A stretch of DNA of 64,000 nucleotides from Chitinophagaceae bacterium. Lineage in GTDB: Bacteria; Bacteroidota; Bacteroidia; Chitinophagales; Chitinophagaceae. Both the position numbers and the translations under genes were made by a program. Position 1 is the first letter of the stretch. The number at the start of each line of letters is the position of its first letter. The notes beneath the pieces were generated by a model. It did no database searches, was not told the origin of the DNA, and saw only the letters and a list, made by a program, of their open reading frames with translations. The DNA lies in contig JANWIY010000085.1 of the NCBI GenBank assembly GCA_025449645.1, forward strand, positions 1 through 64,000. Direction: 5' to 3'. Below, piece after piece: positions 48,857 through 59,463 of this stretch.

Positions 48857-49091
48857 GAAAATTTTTTATGAATTCGTTACTGGTTTTATGGCATCCTTTC
48901 TGCCAGCTAAACGGATCATGGCCCAAAAGACCTCCGGTTAGAAGCTGAAAGTAAAAGATATGGTGATAATCACATTTGAAATAATTGAATCTTAGCGTTT
49001 TTGATCTGATTTTAGTAAATTTGGTCAACCGGCCAAACCGCTGCTTGCCTTTAGAAGAACTCTCATGGTTCACTTTTAGACCCCATATTCA

Positions 49092-49625
49092 ATGCCAAAC
49101 AGACGCGTTGCTATTCAACAGCTTCTTTTTATTTGTGCTGGAACAGTGATCCTACCATCCTGCCTTCAGAACAATGGGAAAGCTTCGATACTTCTGAAAA
49201 GAATAAGTATCTCGGCAGATCAGGAAAAAATGCTTGCCGGGCTGGCGGAGACCATTCTCCCAAAAACGGACTCACCGGGCGCCTGGGATCTCTCCGCGCA
49301 TCTGTTTGCATTGAAAATGGTCGATGATTGTTTCCCCAAACAGAATCAGGAAAAATTTGAACTGGGCCTGAAGGGGTTTGAAAAATTTGCAAAGGAAAAA
49401 TCCGGCAAATCCTTTGTTGATTGCAGCGGTCTGCAGAAAAACGCAATTGTTTCAGATCTGGATGGTAAAAAAAATGACGATGCAAATCTTAATTTTTTCT
49501 ATCAGTCCGTCAAAAAGCTAACCATACAGGCTTACAACACTTCGCAATTTTATTTAACCAATATTCGTGGCTATAAGATGATCCCCGGTAAATTCCAGGG
49601 CTGCGTTCCTTTAAAGGCAGCATAA
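49092..49625 (+). CDS. Gluconate 2-dehydrogenase subunit 3 family protein
   Basis: Lipobox-like PSCLQN; LAGLAETILPKTDSPGAWDLSAHLFALKMVDDC; next to GMC oxidoreductase. Confidence 0.87.
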   Translation: MPNRRVAIQQLLFICAGTVILPSCLQNNGKASILLKRISISADQEKMLAGLAETILPKTDSPGAWDLSAHLFALKMVDDCFPKQNQEKFELGLKGFEKFAKEKSGKSFVDCSGLQKNAIVSDLDGKKNDDANLNFFYQSVKKLTIQAYNTSQFYLTNIRGYKMIPGKFQGCVPLKAA

Positions 49626-49642
49626 TTCATTAATACTTTGAT

Positions 49643-51352
49643 ATGGGCGAAAATAAAGATGGTGTGAAAAACCGCAGTTTTGATGCGATCGTCATTGGCT
49701 CGGGCATGAGTGGCGGATGGGCAGCAAAAGAATTAACCGAAAAGGGATTAAAAACCCTGGTACTCGAAAGAGGACGTGATGTAGTGCATCTTAAGGATTA
49801 TCCCACAACAAATATGATGCCCTGGGAATTTGAACATCGGGGGCAGGTACCCGAAGCAATCCAGGAAGCCAATCCCGTAGTAAGCCGATGTTATGCCTTC
49901 CGGGAGGATGCCATGCATTTTTTTGTTAAGGACACGGAGCATCCGTACGTGCAGGAAAAACCGTTCGACTGGATACGCGGTTATCAGGTTGGCGGAAAAT
50001 CCTTAATGTGGGCACGACAAACCCAGCGCTGGAGTGATTTTGATTTTGAAGGGCCGGCAAGGGATGGTTTTGCAGTAGACTGGCCGATAAGATATAAGGA
50101 CATTGCTCCCTGGTACAGTTATGTCGAGAAATTTGCCGGCATTTCTGGCAATAAAGACGGTCTCGCTGTTTTGCCCGATGGAGAATTTTTGCCGCCGCTC
50201 GAACTCAGCTGCGTGGAAAATTATTTCAAGGATTTTGTTTCAAAGAACTATACTGACAGGCATGTTATTTATGCACGGTGTGCGCATCTTACTGAACCAA
50301 GGCAGATCCATTTGGATCAGGGACGCGGCCAATGCCAGAATAGAAATCTTTGCCAGCGAGGCTGCCCTTTCGGAGGATATTTTGCAAGCAATTCAACCAC
50401 GATACCCTGGGCCCAAAAAACCGGAAACATGACCTTGCGTCCCTACTCCGTTGTTCATTCCGTTATCTACAACGAAAAAATGAATAAGGCTACCGGCGTG
50501 CGCGTCATAGATAGCCACACAAAAGAAATGAGCGAATATTATGCAAGAATCATTTTTGTAAATGCGGCGGCCCTGAACACCAATCTCATTCTGTTAAACT
50601 CAAAGTCGGCCCGGTTTCCCAATGGTCTGGGAAATGATAGTGGCGTTCTCGGAAAATATTTTGCCTTTCATAATTACCGGGGGCATATTTCTGCGGTATA
50701 CGATGGATTTAAAGATACGACGACGGCGGGTGGGCGACCAACAAGCGCTTATATTCCGCGTTTCAGGAATGTGCTTCGCCAGGAAACAGATTTTCTCCGC
50801 GGTTATGCCGCCGGGTTTTTCGGAGCAAGATATTCCTTTCCAAAAGCCGAAGGATTTGGAACAGCCCTAAAGGAAAGTCTTGCTAAAAAAGATTCAGGTC
50901 CCTGGCGCGTAGGTTCTCACATGATGGGCGAGACCATTCCAAAATTGACCAATTTTGCATCCCTGGATGCGAACAAGAAAGATGACTGGGGTATCCCCCT
51001 GCTGGATATTTCGGTTGATTATGACGACAATGATGAAAAGATGGTTAAAGATTTCATGGAGCAACTCAGCGAAATGTACAGTAAGGCGGGTTTTGCTGAA
51101 ATTAAGACCTCAGATAGCAAGCAGGCACCCGGCCTGGATATACATGAGATGGGAGGCGTAAGAATGGGCAAGGATCCAAAAACATCCATGCTGAATAAAT
51201 GGAATCAGCTGCACAGTTGCCCCAATGTATTTGTTACTGACGGTGCGTGCATGACCTCCACCTCCTGCCAAAATCCGTCCCTGACTTATATGGCCATGAC
51301 TGCCCGGGCTTGCGACTATGCCGTTTCGCAGATGAAGAAAAATGAATTGTAG
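49643..51352 (+). CDS. GMC family oxidoreductase
   Basis: AIVIGSGMSGGWAAKELTEKGLKTLVLERG FAD motif; VTDGACMTSTSCQNPSLTYMAMTARACDYA C-terminus. Confidence 0.93.
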   Translation: MGENKDGVKNRSFDAIVIGSGMSGGWAAKELTEKGLKTLVLERGRDVVHLKDYPTTNMMPWEFEHRGQVPEAIQEANPVVSRCYAFREDAMHFFVKDTEHPYVQEKPFDWIRGYQVGGKSLMWARQTQRWSDFDFEGPARDGFAVDWPIRYKDIAPWYSYVEKFAGISGNKDGLAVLPDGEFLPPLELSCVENYFKDFVSKNYTDRHVIYARCAHLTEPRQIHLDQGRGQCQNRNLCQRGCPFGGYFASNSTTIPWAQKTGNMTLRPYSVVHSVIYNEKMNKATGVRVIDSHTKEMSEYYARIIFVNAAALNTNLILLNSKSARFPNGLGNDSGVLGKYFAFHNYRGHISAVYDGFKDTTTAGGRPTSAYIPRFRNVLRQETDFLRGYAAGFFGARYSFPKAEGFGTALKESLAKKDSGPWRVGSHMMGETIPKLTNFASLDANKKDDWGIPLLDISVDYDDNDEKMVKDFMEQLSEMYSKAGFAEIKTSDSKQAPGLDIHEMGGVRMGKDPKTSMLNKWNQLHSCPNVFVTDGACMTSTSCQNPSLTYMAMTARACDYAVSQMKKNEL

Positions 51353-51652
51353 GATCTTTGTAAAAATCTCAATTTCAGCGCCACGCAGCATCTTAGCCAA
51401 ATCCTTTAAGCCAGCATCGTCTTTAAATGGAAATTGTTGGCCGCCTTCAGTGAACCCCGGATCCGTTCTTAATTCCACTTCTGATTTTTCTGAATAAGGA
51501 ATGGCCCGCATCCTGATTCAAAACGCAACCGGCTATCCCACTAATCATTTAATGAATTGCCCGATGCAAAAAATAATCTTAAATTTATCGGGAGAAGCGA
51601 CTATTGCAATATTTTTTTAACCCTTTAGCGTTTTTAGCCAAAAAAACTGAAT

Positions 51653-52654
51653 ATGGATCAACACTCCGTACAGCAGCTTTTTTTCAACCACATAAAAAAC
51701 AACCTGCCTCCGCATCTTTCCTTGGTGGATGAAATATCGGAACTGCTGAACATAAGCAACGACAGTGCTTACCGGCGCATCAGGAGTGAGAAGCCCATTT
51801 CTTTTGAAGAAATTCAGAAACTTTCATCTCATTTTAAAATATCTCTGGATCAATTCCTGCATCTGCAAAGTGACTCATTTATTTTTTCGGGTAAGTTATA
51901 TACAGTTCCCGGCGAATCCTTTGAACAATATCTCAAAAATTTATTACAAACCTTTACCTATCTGAACGGGTTTGAAAACAGGCATTTTTATTTCCTGACC
52001 AAGGATATTCCCTGGATCAACTTTTTCCAGATAACCGAGCTGTCTGCGTTCAAGATTTTTCTATGGATGAAATCCATTCTTTTATACGAAACCCTGAAGG
52101 GCAAAAAATTCTCACTGAAAAATCAACAACATCCGGAATTTATGGAACTTGGAAAAAAGATAATTCAGCAGTATAATAAAATTCCGACCACTGAAATATG
52201 GAACCTGGAAGGTATCAATATAACGATTCAGCAAATCGAATATTACCGCGAATGCGACGTGTTTGAATCCAAGGAAGACATTCTCATCATTTACAATAAA
52301 CTGGAAGAGTTGGTTAACCACATTGAAAGACAGGCCGAGTCCGGCAAAAAGTTTGCCATCCATTCAGAACCGGCTTCCAATTCCCCTCATTTTAATATGT
52401 TCTATAATGAACTGGCCCTGGGAGACAACACGGTTTTAGCTGATCTGGGCAAAATAAAAGTCACTTACCTCAATCACAGTGTAATTGATTTCATTTCCAC
52501 CCGCGATGAAAGATTCTGCAATCAAATTTACCAGTCCATAAAAAACCTGATCAGCAAATCGACTCAAATAAGCACCATAGGGGAAAAAAACCGAAGTCAT
52601 TTTTTCAACAATCTTCGCGCAAAAATCCATCATCATAAAACATTTATTTCTTAA
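51653..52654 (+). CDS. Helix-turn-helix (XRE-like) domain protein
   Basis: SLVDEISELLNISNDSAYRRIRSEKPISFEEIQKLSSHFKISLDQFL HTH N-terminus plus large uncharacterised C-terminus. Confidence 0.75.
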   Translation: MDQHSVQQLFFNHIKNNLPPHLSLVDEISELLNISNDSAYRRIRSEKPISFEEIQKLSSHFKISLDQFLHLQSDSFIFSGKLYTVPGESFEQYLKNLLQTFTYLNGFENRHFYFLTKDIPWINFFQITELSAFKIFLWMKSILLYETLKGKKFSLKNQQHPEFMELGKKIIQQYNKIPTTEIWNLEGINITIQQIEYYRECDVFESKEDILIIYNKLEELVNHIERQAESGKKFAIHSEPASNSPHFNMFYNELALGDNTVLADLGKIKVTYLNHSVIDFISTRDERFCNQIYQSIKNLISKSTQISTIGEKNRSHFFNNLRAKIHHHKTFIS

Positions 52655-52684
52655 TATGTCAGGCAAGGTTCTTTGCAGATACTA

Positions 52685-53542
52685 TTAAGCCATCTTGCCT
52701 TCGGCAATTGAAATTGCTGTTTCACTCATCAACAACCTTTTATACCGGTCATCCACTTTCAGGTTTTTCATTCCATAGCTGGTGATCCTGGCCTTGACGA
52801 ATTCAGGCAACAATCTGTCGAGCACCATAAATATATTATTAATGACCCCCGGAACAATAACCGCTTTTCCCTTAAACAGTCCCGCCATTGCAACCGCGGC
52901 CACCTGTTCAGGGTTCATAACGGCTAATTTTGACAGCCAGCCAAGTTTTCTATTAAGAAGAATGACAGACAGATTTGTATTTATTCCACCGGGGCATAAC
53001 ACGCTAACATGAATTCCATCTCTGATCACTCCTTTCCGGAGACTTCTACTGAAGAAATGTATATAGGATTTGGTTGCCCCGTATACCTCCTTCCGCTGCA
53101 GAAAGAAAAAAGAAGCCATGCTGCCTACATTCAGTATATAAGAAGGCGTGTTCCTTTCCAGGTTTTCGAGAAACAACCTGGTGATAATGGTGGTGGCAAG
53201 GACGTTTAACCTGATTTGCCTCTCATAAAGTTCAACAGTTCCTTCAGCGAAAGGAATTGTACTTCCTATCCCAGCATTATTGATGAGTACCTGTAAATGA
53301 AGGTCCTGATTTTGTATTTCCGATAAAAGCCCTTCGCAGGATAATGGTTCGGTCAAATCCCGCTCCAATGTAATTACTGATACAGGGAAATTCCTTCGGA
53401 TAAAATCTGCAAGTTCATTCAAACCGCTGTCCGGCAGCGCCACCAGCACAAGGTTCATATTTCGCATTGCGCATTCCAGGGCAAAAGATTTTCCCAGTCC
53501 CTCGCTGGCGCCCGTTATAAGTGTATACATTTTATTATGCAT
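52685..53542 (-). CDS. SDR family oxidoreductase
   Basis: LITGASEGLGKSFALECA, LINNAGIGS, YGATKSYIHFFSRSL. Confidence 0.92.
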   Translation of the reverse strand: MHNKMYTLITGASEGLGKSFALECAMRNMNLVLVALPDSGLNELADFIRRNFPVSVITLERDLTEPLSCEGLLSEIQNQDLHLQVLINNAGIGSTIPFAEGTVELYERQIRLNVLATTIITRLFLENLERNTPSYILNVGSMASFFFLQRKEVYGATKSYIHFFSRSLRKGVIRDGIHVSVLCPGGINTNLSVILLNRKLGWLSKLAVMNPEQVAAVAMAGLFKGKAVIVPGVINNIFMVLDRLLPEFVKARITSYGMKNLKVDDRYKRLLMSETAISIAEGKMA

Positions 53543-54524
53543 ATTCAGGTTGATTTAAATAATGAATCGTTTGCTTCAGCGCCTCCTCAATCGGAGTAAT
53601 TTGATAGCCCAGTTCACAGATTGCCTTATTACTCGAGAAACAATAATTGCTGAAAAACCGGTCGATGGACCCAATGGTAATCAGGGGAGGCCTGCCGATA
53701 ATGGCATAGTTCAGCATTTGTAAAAATGTCCAGCCTCTTACCAGGTTTTTTGAAAGCCTCACTATTCGGCCTTTAATACGTGAAATTTCGCCAACAAGGC
53801 TAAAAAAATCATGATATGAAATGTTTACACCGCCCAGAATATATTTTTCACCTGATCTTCCTTTCTCCATGGCCAGGAGATGGCCATTCACTACATCATC
53901 AATAAATGCGAAGCATGCCTGGTATGATCCGGGAGATGGAATAAAAGCGATTTTCCTCCTGATAAACTTCTCTATCACTGCATTTGCATTATGATTTTGC
54001 GAAACCTTTCCGGGGCCATAAACTTTAGACGGAGATAAGACCAGGGCATGCATACGCCTTTTTGCATAGCGGAAGACCATATCCTCCGCTATTTTTTTTG
54101 ATAATTCGTAATCCAGCGTAAATGCCGAAATGCGAGGATCTTTCTCTGTCATCGGTTCCTTAATACAGGGACCAATTACGCCGCAGGTACTCGTGAATAC
54201 AAATCGGGAAACGTTTTCTTCCCTGGCTGACTCCAAAACATTCGCCGTACCTTCCACATTGGTCCGGAATATTTCATCCGGATTTTTTGCCCAGAATTTT
54301 ACAGCTGCAGCAATGTGGAAGACCTGTTCGCATCCTTTCAAGGCGCCCGCAATTGAAGAACGGTCAAGGATATCCCCCTTAAATACCAGGATATTCGGAT
54401 GCCGGGGAACGTATGCAGACTGCGGATTACGCAGCATCAGGTGAATTATATTTCCCTGCCCTGCCAGTTTCATGGAAAGGGAATGGCCTAAATATCCGGT
54501 ACCGCCGGTAATGAAGATTTTCAT
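53535..54524 (-). CDS. NAD-dependent epimerase/dehydratase (3-beta-HSD-like)
   Basis: MKIFITGGTGYLGHSLSMKL, VFHIAAAVKFWAKNP, FVFTSTCGVIG, YELSKKIAE. Confidence 0.92.
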   Translation of the reverse strand: MKIFITGGTGYLGHSLSMKLAGQGNIIHLMLRNPQSAYVPRHPNILVFKGDILDRSSIAGALKGCEQVFHIAAAVKFWAKNPDEIFRTNVEGTANVLESAREENVSRFVFTSTCGVIGPCIKEPMTEKDPRISAFTLDYELSKKIAEDMVFRYAKRRMHALVLSPSKVYGPGKVSQNHNANAVIEKFIRRKIAFIPSPGSYQACFAFIDDVVNGHLLAMEKGRSGEKYILGGVNISYHDFFSLVGEISRIKGRIVRLSKNLVRGWTFLQMLNYAIIGRPPLITIGSIDRFFSNYCFSSNKAICELGYQITPIEEALKQTIHYLNQPEYA

Positions 54525-55210
54525 GATTTCAGGATTTTGGGTGAAAGGCCAGGTATGAAGATTAAGCAATTTTCATAAACGAGCGATATGGTCAGGTGCA
54601 GCGCTATAGCGGGAATCACAGACTGATTCCAGATCGTTATTACGCATAACAACAGACCAAAAGGAAGGCAGGAAATCATTTCAGCAGACCCGTTAAAAAT
54701 ATGAATTCCAGCATAGAAAATCAGATTGATCGTAATTGCCAAAGGAATTCCATATACATCTATACAAACAGTCAAAAGCAAGCCTCTGAAAAAACATTCG
54801 TAAGTAATCAGGAAGAATATCCGCATGGCCAGGTACAGCGTTACTGCTTTACTCTTTGCAGCCTTGTTGACATGCTCATTCTTCTGCCTGGTTCTGCTCT
54901 TTCTCACCCCATTCAACAGTGCAATATAGCCGGCTGCAATCATCAGTACCAGGATGACCAGCTCCTTTATGAAGGAAAATTCAGCCGGAACGGCAAATAA
55001 ATGCATCCAGTACTTAAGTAATGAAATAACAGGGAAGCCAAGAACACATATTCCTGAAATATGCCTTACTGTAAGGCCTTTTAATTCAGTGATCAATTCG
55101 GCACTGCCTGTAAGGGAAATACTATCCTTTGTCCAGGCAACACAACTAATAAGGAAAAATAAAGTATAGCAGACAGTGATTATTCCTAATATAAAAAAAT
55201 CTGATGCCAT
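54521..55210 (-). CDS. CPBP family intramembrane protease-like protein with altered motif 1
   Basis: ITYECFFRGLLL (E1 replaced by Y), FYAGIH, IALHLTISLVYE; multiple TM helices. Confidence 0.75.
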   Translation of the reverse strand: MASDFFILGIITVCYTLFFLISCVAWTKDSISLTGSAELITELKGLTVRHISGICVLGFPVISLLKYWMHLFAVPAEFSFIKELVILVLMIAAGYIALLNGVRKSRTRQKNEHVNKAAKSKAVTLYLAMRIFFLITYECFFRGLLLTVCIDVYGIPLAITINLIFYAGIHIFNGSAEMISCLPFGLLLCVITIWNQSVIPAIALHLTISLVYENCLIFIPGLSPKILKS

Positions 55211-55222
55211 CTAAATAATATA

Positions 55223-55882
55223 TTATTTTAACCGAAACTCTAAATTATATAGCTGGTCTACTTCAACACCTACACAAACTCCGTCTCTGTAAGAGTAATA
55301 GTTGGAATTACCATTGGGAAGTATCAACCGATATTTGTTATTAGCCACCCTTTTGATTTCTACATATTGGCGGAAATTATCAGAATATACTCTCCCGATA
55401 TTGACAGGCTCCTTGCAATAAAGGGAAAGAACAGAATAGCGGATCGGATAAACCGGCAGCTCAGTGGCATCTTCACTGGTGGTCATCTTATAAGAACCCC
55501 CGGAATATTGTAATTTCTGGTTGACCTTTTCCTGACCATTGACCTTTCGGTATAGGTACGAATAAACCAGAATCCCGTCCTCAAAAATGGCTTCCTCTAC
55601 AGATTTAACAATGATCATGAAAAGAAAGCGCGTTTCTACTTCAGATTCTATTTTGATATGTACATGTCCTCCATTTACCTTCTGATAAACAACCAGCATC
55701 CCCTTTAATTCTCCGTTGTGAAGGATATTGTAGAGTGAAGCGTGTTCCTGGGCATTCGCAGTGCTTGAAACGCATATCAAAGCGGATAACGCCGGCAGTA
55801 TTTTTAATATTAAGGATTTGATTAAAGTATATTTCCGTTTCAGATGATTTCTAAGCGTCCAGCAGATGATCAGGGTTATCAT
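55223..55882 (-). CDS. DUF6134-like secreted protein
   Basis: Signal-like segment; ASLYNILHNGELKGMLVVYQKVNGGHVHIKIESEVETRFLFMI... domain pattern. Confidence 0.6.
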   Translation of the reverse strand: MITLIICWTLRNHLKRKYTLIKSLILKILPALSALICVSSTANAQEHASLYNILHNGELKGMLVVYQKVNGGHVHIKIESEVETRFLFMIIVKSVEEAIFEDGILVYSYLYRKVNGQEKVNQKLQYSGGSYKMTTSEDATELPVYPIRYSVLSLYCKEPVNIGRVYSDNFRQYVEIKRVANNKYRLILPNGNSNYYSYRDGVCVGVEVDQLYNLEFRLK

Positions 55883-56078
55883 AAAAAAGGTTTTAATGAA
55901 TTAAAATGCTGACTCTAAATTATTCTCATGAAATGCCCGTTCCTAATTGCCTCCCGGGCCTCATGGATTTGCAGAAGTAAATGTTACCTTCCTTATTGCT
56001 GTGTTGCCGCGAAATCGGCATGTATTGCAAACGATGCCTTGGAGAACTTAAGAGAGAAGTGATTTCCACCAAACAGAA

Positions 56079-56094
56079 TATGCAAATTTGCATA
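56079..56094. promoter_or_regulatory. Perfect 16-bp palindrome TATGCAAATTTGCATA
   Basis: Direct reading; about 200 bp upstream of the DUF6134 operon. Confidence 0.5.
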
Positions 56095-56202
56095 CTTTAC
56101 TAATGAATAATAACCTGATTATGCCAGATCCCTCCTTGTTTGGGAGGAGGTGCCCAGGTGAGTAAGTCTTTGTGGAGGATATACCTGTTGATGGAAACAG
56201 GA

Positions 56203-59200
56203 TCAGGGTTTCCCTGATTCGTGTTGGGCATTGGTCTGGGCTATCTCGTATTCCAATTCAGGGTCAATATTTTGTTGCTCTGCTCTTTTTGATTTTTCTA
56301 TTAATTCTTCCCGATGCACCTGCAGCCACGCAAGTTGTTTTTTGCCATAAGAAAAACGGGTGATCACCACAAATAAAACCGGAACAATAAATATGGCAAG
56401 CGTTGTAGACGCAACCATGCCGCCAAAAACTGTCACCCCGATCGTATTCCTGGAAGCCGCACCGGCACCTGTTGCCAAAGCAAGCGGTAATACGCCGAGG
56501 ATAAATGCCATAGATGTCATGATAATTGGCCTCAGGCGCAGTCGTACCGCATCAAGCGTAGCTTTAATTAATTCTTCGCCGTGATCCACTCGCAACTTGG
56601 CAAATTCTACGATCAGTATCGCATTTTTTGCCGACAACCCTATCAGGGTGATCAGTCCTATCTGTGCATATACATTATTCGTGAGCGCAGGGATGCAGGT
56701 GAGGGCAAGGATGGCGCCGAAAGCGCTTATCGGAACCGCCAGCATCACGGAAAAAGGTACGGACCAGCTTTCATAAAGTGCTGCAAGAAAAAGAAAAACA
56801 AAAATGATGCAAAACAGAAATATGTATAGAGTAAGAGAGCCGGCTTTTATTTCTTCGTAACTAAGCCCCGAAAAATCATAAGTGTATCCCCGCGGCAAAG
56901 CCTTTACGGCTAAAGCTTTCAAATCATCGATGCTCTGACCACTGCTATATCCTGGCGGTATTGAACCGTCAACTTCTGCGGAACGGAAAATATTAAAGTG
57001 GGCGATAAGCGGAGCGGCTATAGTGGATTGATAAGTGATCAGGGTGCTCAGCGGAACCATTGCACCAGCCTGGTTACGCACATAATATTTATTCATATCG
57101 GATATAAGCGCCCGGTATACCGTATCTGCCTGGATGACCACATGGTATGTGCGATTATATAACGTAAAGTTATTTACAAACAAACTACCCATATACGCCT
57201 GCATAGTCGTAAAAACGCTTGAGATATTTACCCCCAGCTTTTCACATTTTTCCCTGTCAACGGTAAGGTCATAACTTGGGGTATGCGCTGAAAAATAACA
57301 AAACGCTGTGGATATTGAAGGGACTTTGTGCGCTTCCGCAACAAATTTTTGAACCACTTTTTCAAAAGTATGGATATCATCCGTTGAACTACCCTGCTCA
57401 ATTTGCATGCTAAACCCTGCTGCAATTCCGATACCCCTGATAGGTGGCGGAGGAATAACCACCACATTCGCGTTTTTTATACCCGCTTCGGCTATTCTTT
57501 TTTTTAGCACATTCATAATACCCGGCACCTTGGTTTCCGTCGTAGTACGCTCGTCCCATGGCTTAAGCATGATAAACATAGAACCCGCATTTGAAGTGGC
57601 ACCGCCGTTCAATATATTATAACCGGATACGGCTGTATAATGCATTATCCCCGGCGTTGCAGTAACCACCGCCATCAGCTTATTCATCACATTCACTGAC
57701 TGAACGGTTGCAGAAGCATCAGGCAACTGGTAAGTAACATAGAGTCGCCCCCCATCTTCAAAAGGCACGAATCCTGATGGTTTGGTTTTAAATAGAAGAT
57801 ATGCCCCAGCACAAATACAAACCAAAATAACAATGACAAATTTTGAATAATGTATACTCCTTTTTACACCATGTGTGTATTTTTCAGTGAACCTTTCGAA
57901 CCACCGGTCAAAGCGATAGAAAAATTTACCCAGATATTTCGATGTATTGTCAATGTGAGAAGGCCTTAATAATAATGTGCAAAGAGCAGGTGTCAGCGAT
58001 AAAGCAATGAAAGCAGATAGTATGACCGATATGGCAATCGTGATGGCAAATTGCTGGTATAATCGTCCTACTATACCCGGAATAAAACCGACAGGTACAA
58101 ATACCGCAGCAAGAATCAATGCAATGGCCACTACGGGCCCGGATATATCCTTCATGGCACGATAAGTCGCCTCCTTGGGCGACATATGCTGCTCATCAAT
58201 ATAGTGCTGAACGGCTTCCACCACGATGATGGCATCATCGACCACTATACCAATAGCCAGCACAAAGCCAAACATGGTAAGGGTATTTACCGTGAAGCCC
58301 AGGGGGATAAAAAAACAAAAAGTGCCTAATATAGAGACCGGGATTGCCAATATAGGTATGATGGTGGAACGCCAGTTTTGCAGGAACAGGAATACAACGA
58401 TAGCCACCAATCCCAAAGCCTTCAGCAGGGTTCCTATGACTTCCTGCATGGAAACCCTAATGATCGTCACCGATTCAAAGGAAACTATATAATCCACATC
58501 CGATGGAAAAGATTTTTTTAATTGTGCCAGAGCTGCATACACATTATCAGCAGTTTGCAGTGCGTTGCTTCCGGGAGATTGATAAATCATCAGAAGGGAA
58601 CACCTGTTTCCATCAACGAAGGCGTTGCTTGAAAAAGTAAACTTCCCCAGTTCAACCCTGGCCACATCTTTCAGGTAAACCAGTTCACCGGTAGTTGGAA
58701 TTGTTTTCACAACAATCTTCCGGTAATCTTCCGCCTTACTGAGCATCCCGTTTACCTGTATCCCTATTTCATGCGTTTGTGATGCATTTTGGGGCGGCGC
58801 CCCGGCAGAACCTGCAGCTACATATACATTTTGAGCGTTCAATGCATTAACGACATCAGTTGGCGTTAAACTATAGGAAGCCATTTTATCCGGATTCATC
58901 CATACACGCATGCTAAACTGATCCGTACGGGAGGTTACGTCTCCAACTCCGGGTACGCGCAAAAGGGCATCTTCAATAAATACGTTGGTGTAATTATCCA
59001 GAAATGTAATATCATGGGTATGCTTTGGTGAATACACGGAAACGAGCATCAGCTGATCGGGATTACTCGCCCGCACCGTCAACCCCAATTTACTTACAAC
59101 CGCCGGCAGCTGAGGCTGCGCTATACCAAGCCGGTTTTGAACATTGAGTGCTGCAATATGCACATTGGTGCCGATATTAAATGTTACCCTGATACCCACA

Positions 59201-59463
59201 CCGCCGCTATTGGTGCTGGTGCTTGTCATGTATTCCATGCCGGGCGTACCGTTTACCTGTTCTTCTATGGGAATTGCCACCGTTTGTTCAACAGTTTCTG
59301 CGTCTGCACCTGTATACGACCCATTAACTGAAACGCTCGGCGGTGATATATTTGGATATTGGTCAACTGCAAGATTCAAAAGACAAATAATTCCCGAGAT
59401 CACTATTACCAATGATATCACGATTGCAGTAACCGGCCTTTTTATAAACGTGCTCGCAATCAT
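56203..59463 (-). CDS. RND efflux pump inner-membrane transporter (HAE1/AcrB family), copy 2
   Basis: IASTFIKRPVTAIVISLVIVISG, GIVVDDAIIVVEAV, GLSAKNAILIVEFA. Confidence 0.95.
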   Translation of the reverse strand: MIASTFIKRPVTAIVISLVIVISGIICLLNLAVDQYPNISPPSVSVNGSYTGADAETVEQTVAIPIEEQVNGTPGMEYMTSTSTNSGGVGIRVTFNIGTNVHIAALNVQNRLGIAQPQLPAVVSKLGLTVRASNPDQLMLVSVYSPKHTHDITFLDNYTNVFIEDALLRVPGVGDVTSRTDQFSMRVWMNPDKMASYSLTPTDVVNALNAQNVYVAAGSAGAPPQNASQTHEIGIQVNGMLSKAEDYRKIVVKTIPTTGELVYLKDVARVELGKFTFSSNAFVDGNRCSLLMIYQSPGSNALQTADNVYAALAQLKKSFPSDVDYIVSFESVTIIRVSMQEVIGTLLKALGLVAIVVFLFLQNWRSTIIPILAIPVSILGTFCFFIPLGFTVNTLTMFGFVLAIGIVVDDAIIVVEAVQHYIDEQHMSPKEATYRAMKDISGPVVAIALILAAVFVPVGFIPGIVGRLYQQFAITIAISVILSAFIALSLTPALCTLLLRPSHIDNTSKYLGKFFYRFDRWFERFTEKYTHGVKRSIHYSKFVIVILVCICAGAYLLFKTKPSGFVPFEDGGRLYVTYQLPDASATVQSVNVMNKLMAVVTATPGIMHYTAVSGYNILNGGATSNAGSMFIMLKPWDERTTTETKVPGIMNVLKKRIAEAGIKNANVVVIPPPPIRGIGIAAGFSMQIEQGSSTDDIHTFEKVVQKFVAEAHKVPSISTAFCYFSAHTPSYDLTVDREKCEKLGVNISSVFTTMQAYMGSLFVNNFTLYNRTYHVVIQADTVYRALISDMNKYYVRNQAGAMVPLSTLITYQSTIAAPLIAHFNIFRSAEVDGSIPPGYSSGQSIDDLKALAVKALPRGYTYDFSGLSYEEIKAGSLTLYIFLFCIIFVFLFLAALYESWSVPFSVMLAVPISAFGAILALTCIPALTNNVYAQIGLITLIGLSAKNAILIVEFAKLRVDHGEELIKATLDAVRLRLRPIIMTSMAFILGVLPLALATGAGAASRNTIGVTVFGGMVASTTLAIFIVPVLFVVITRFSYGKKQLAWLQVHREELIEKSKRAEQQNIDPELEYEIAQTNAQHESGKP

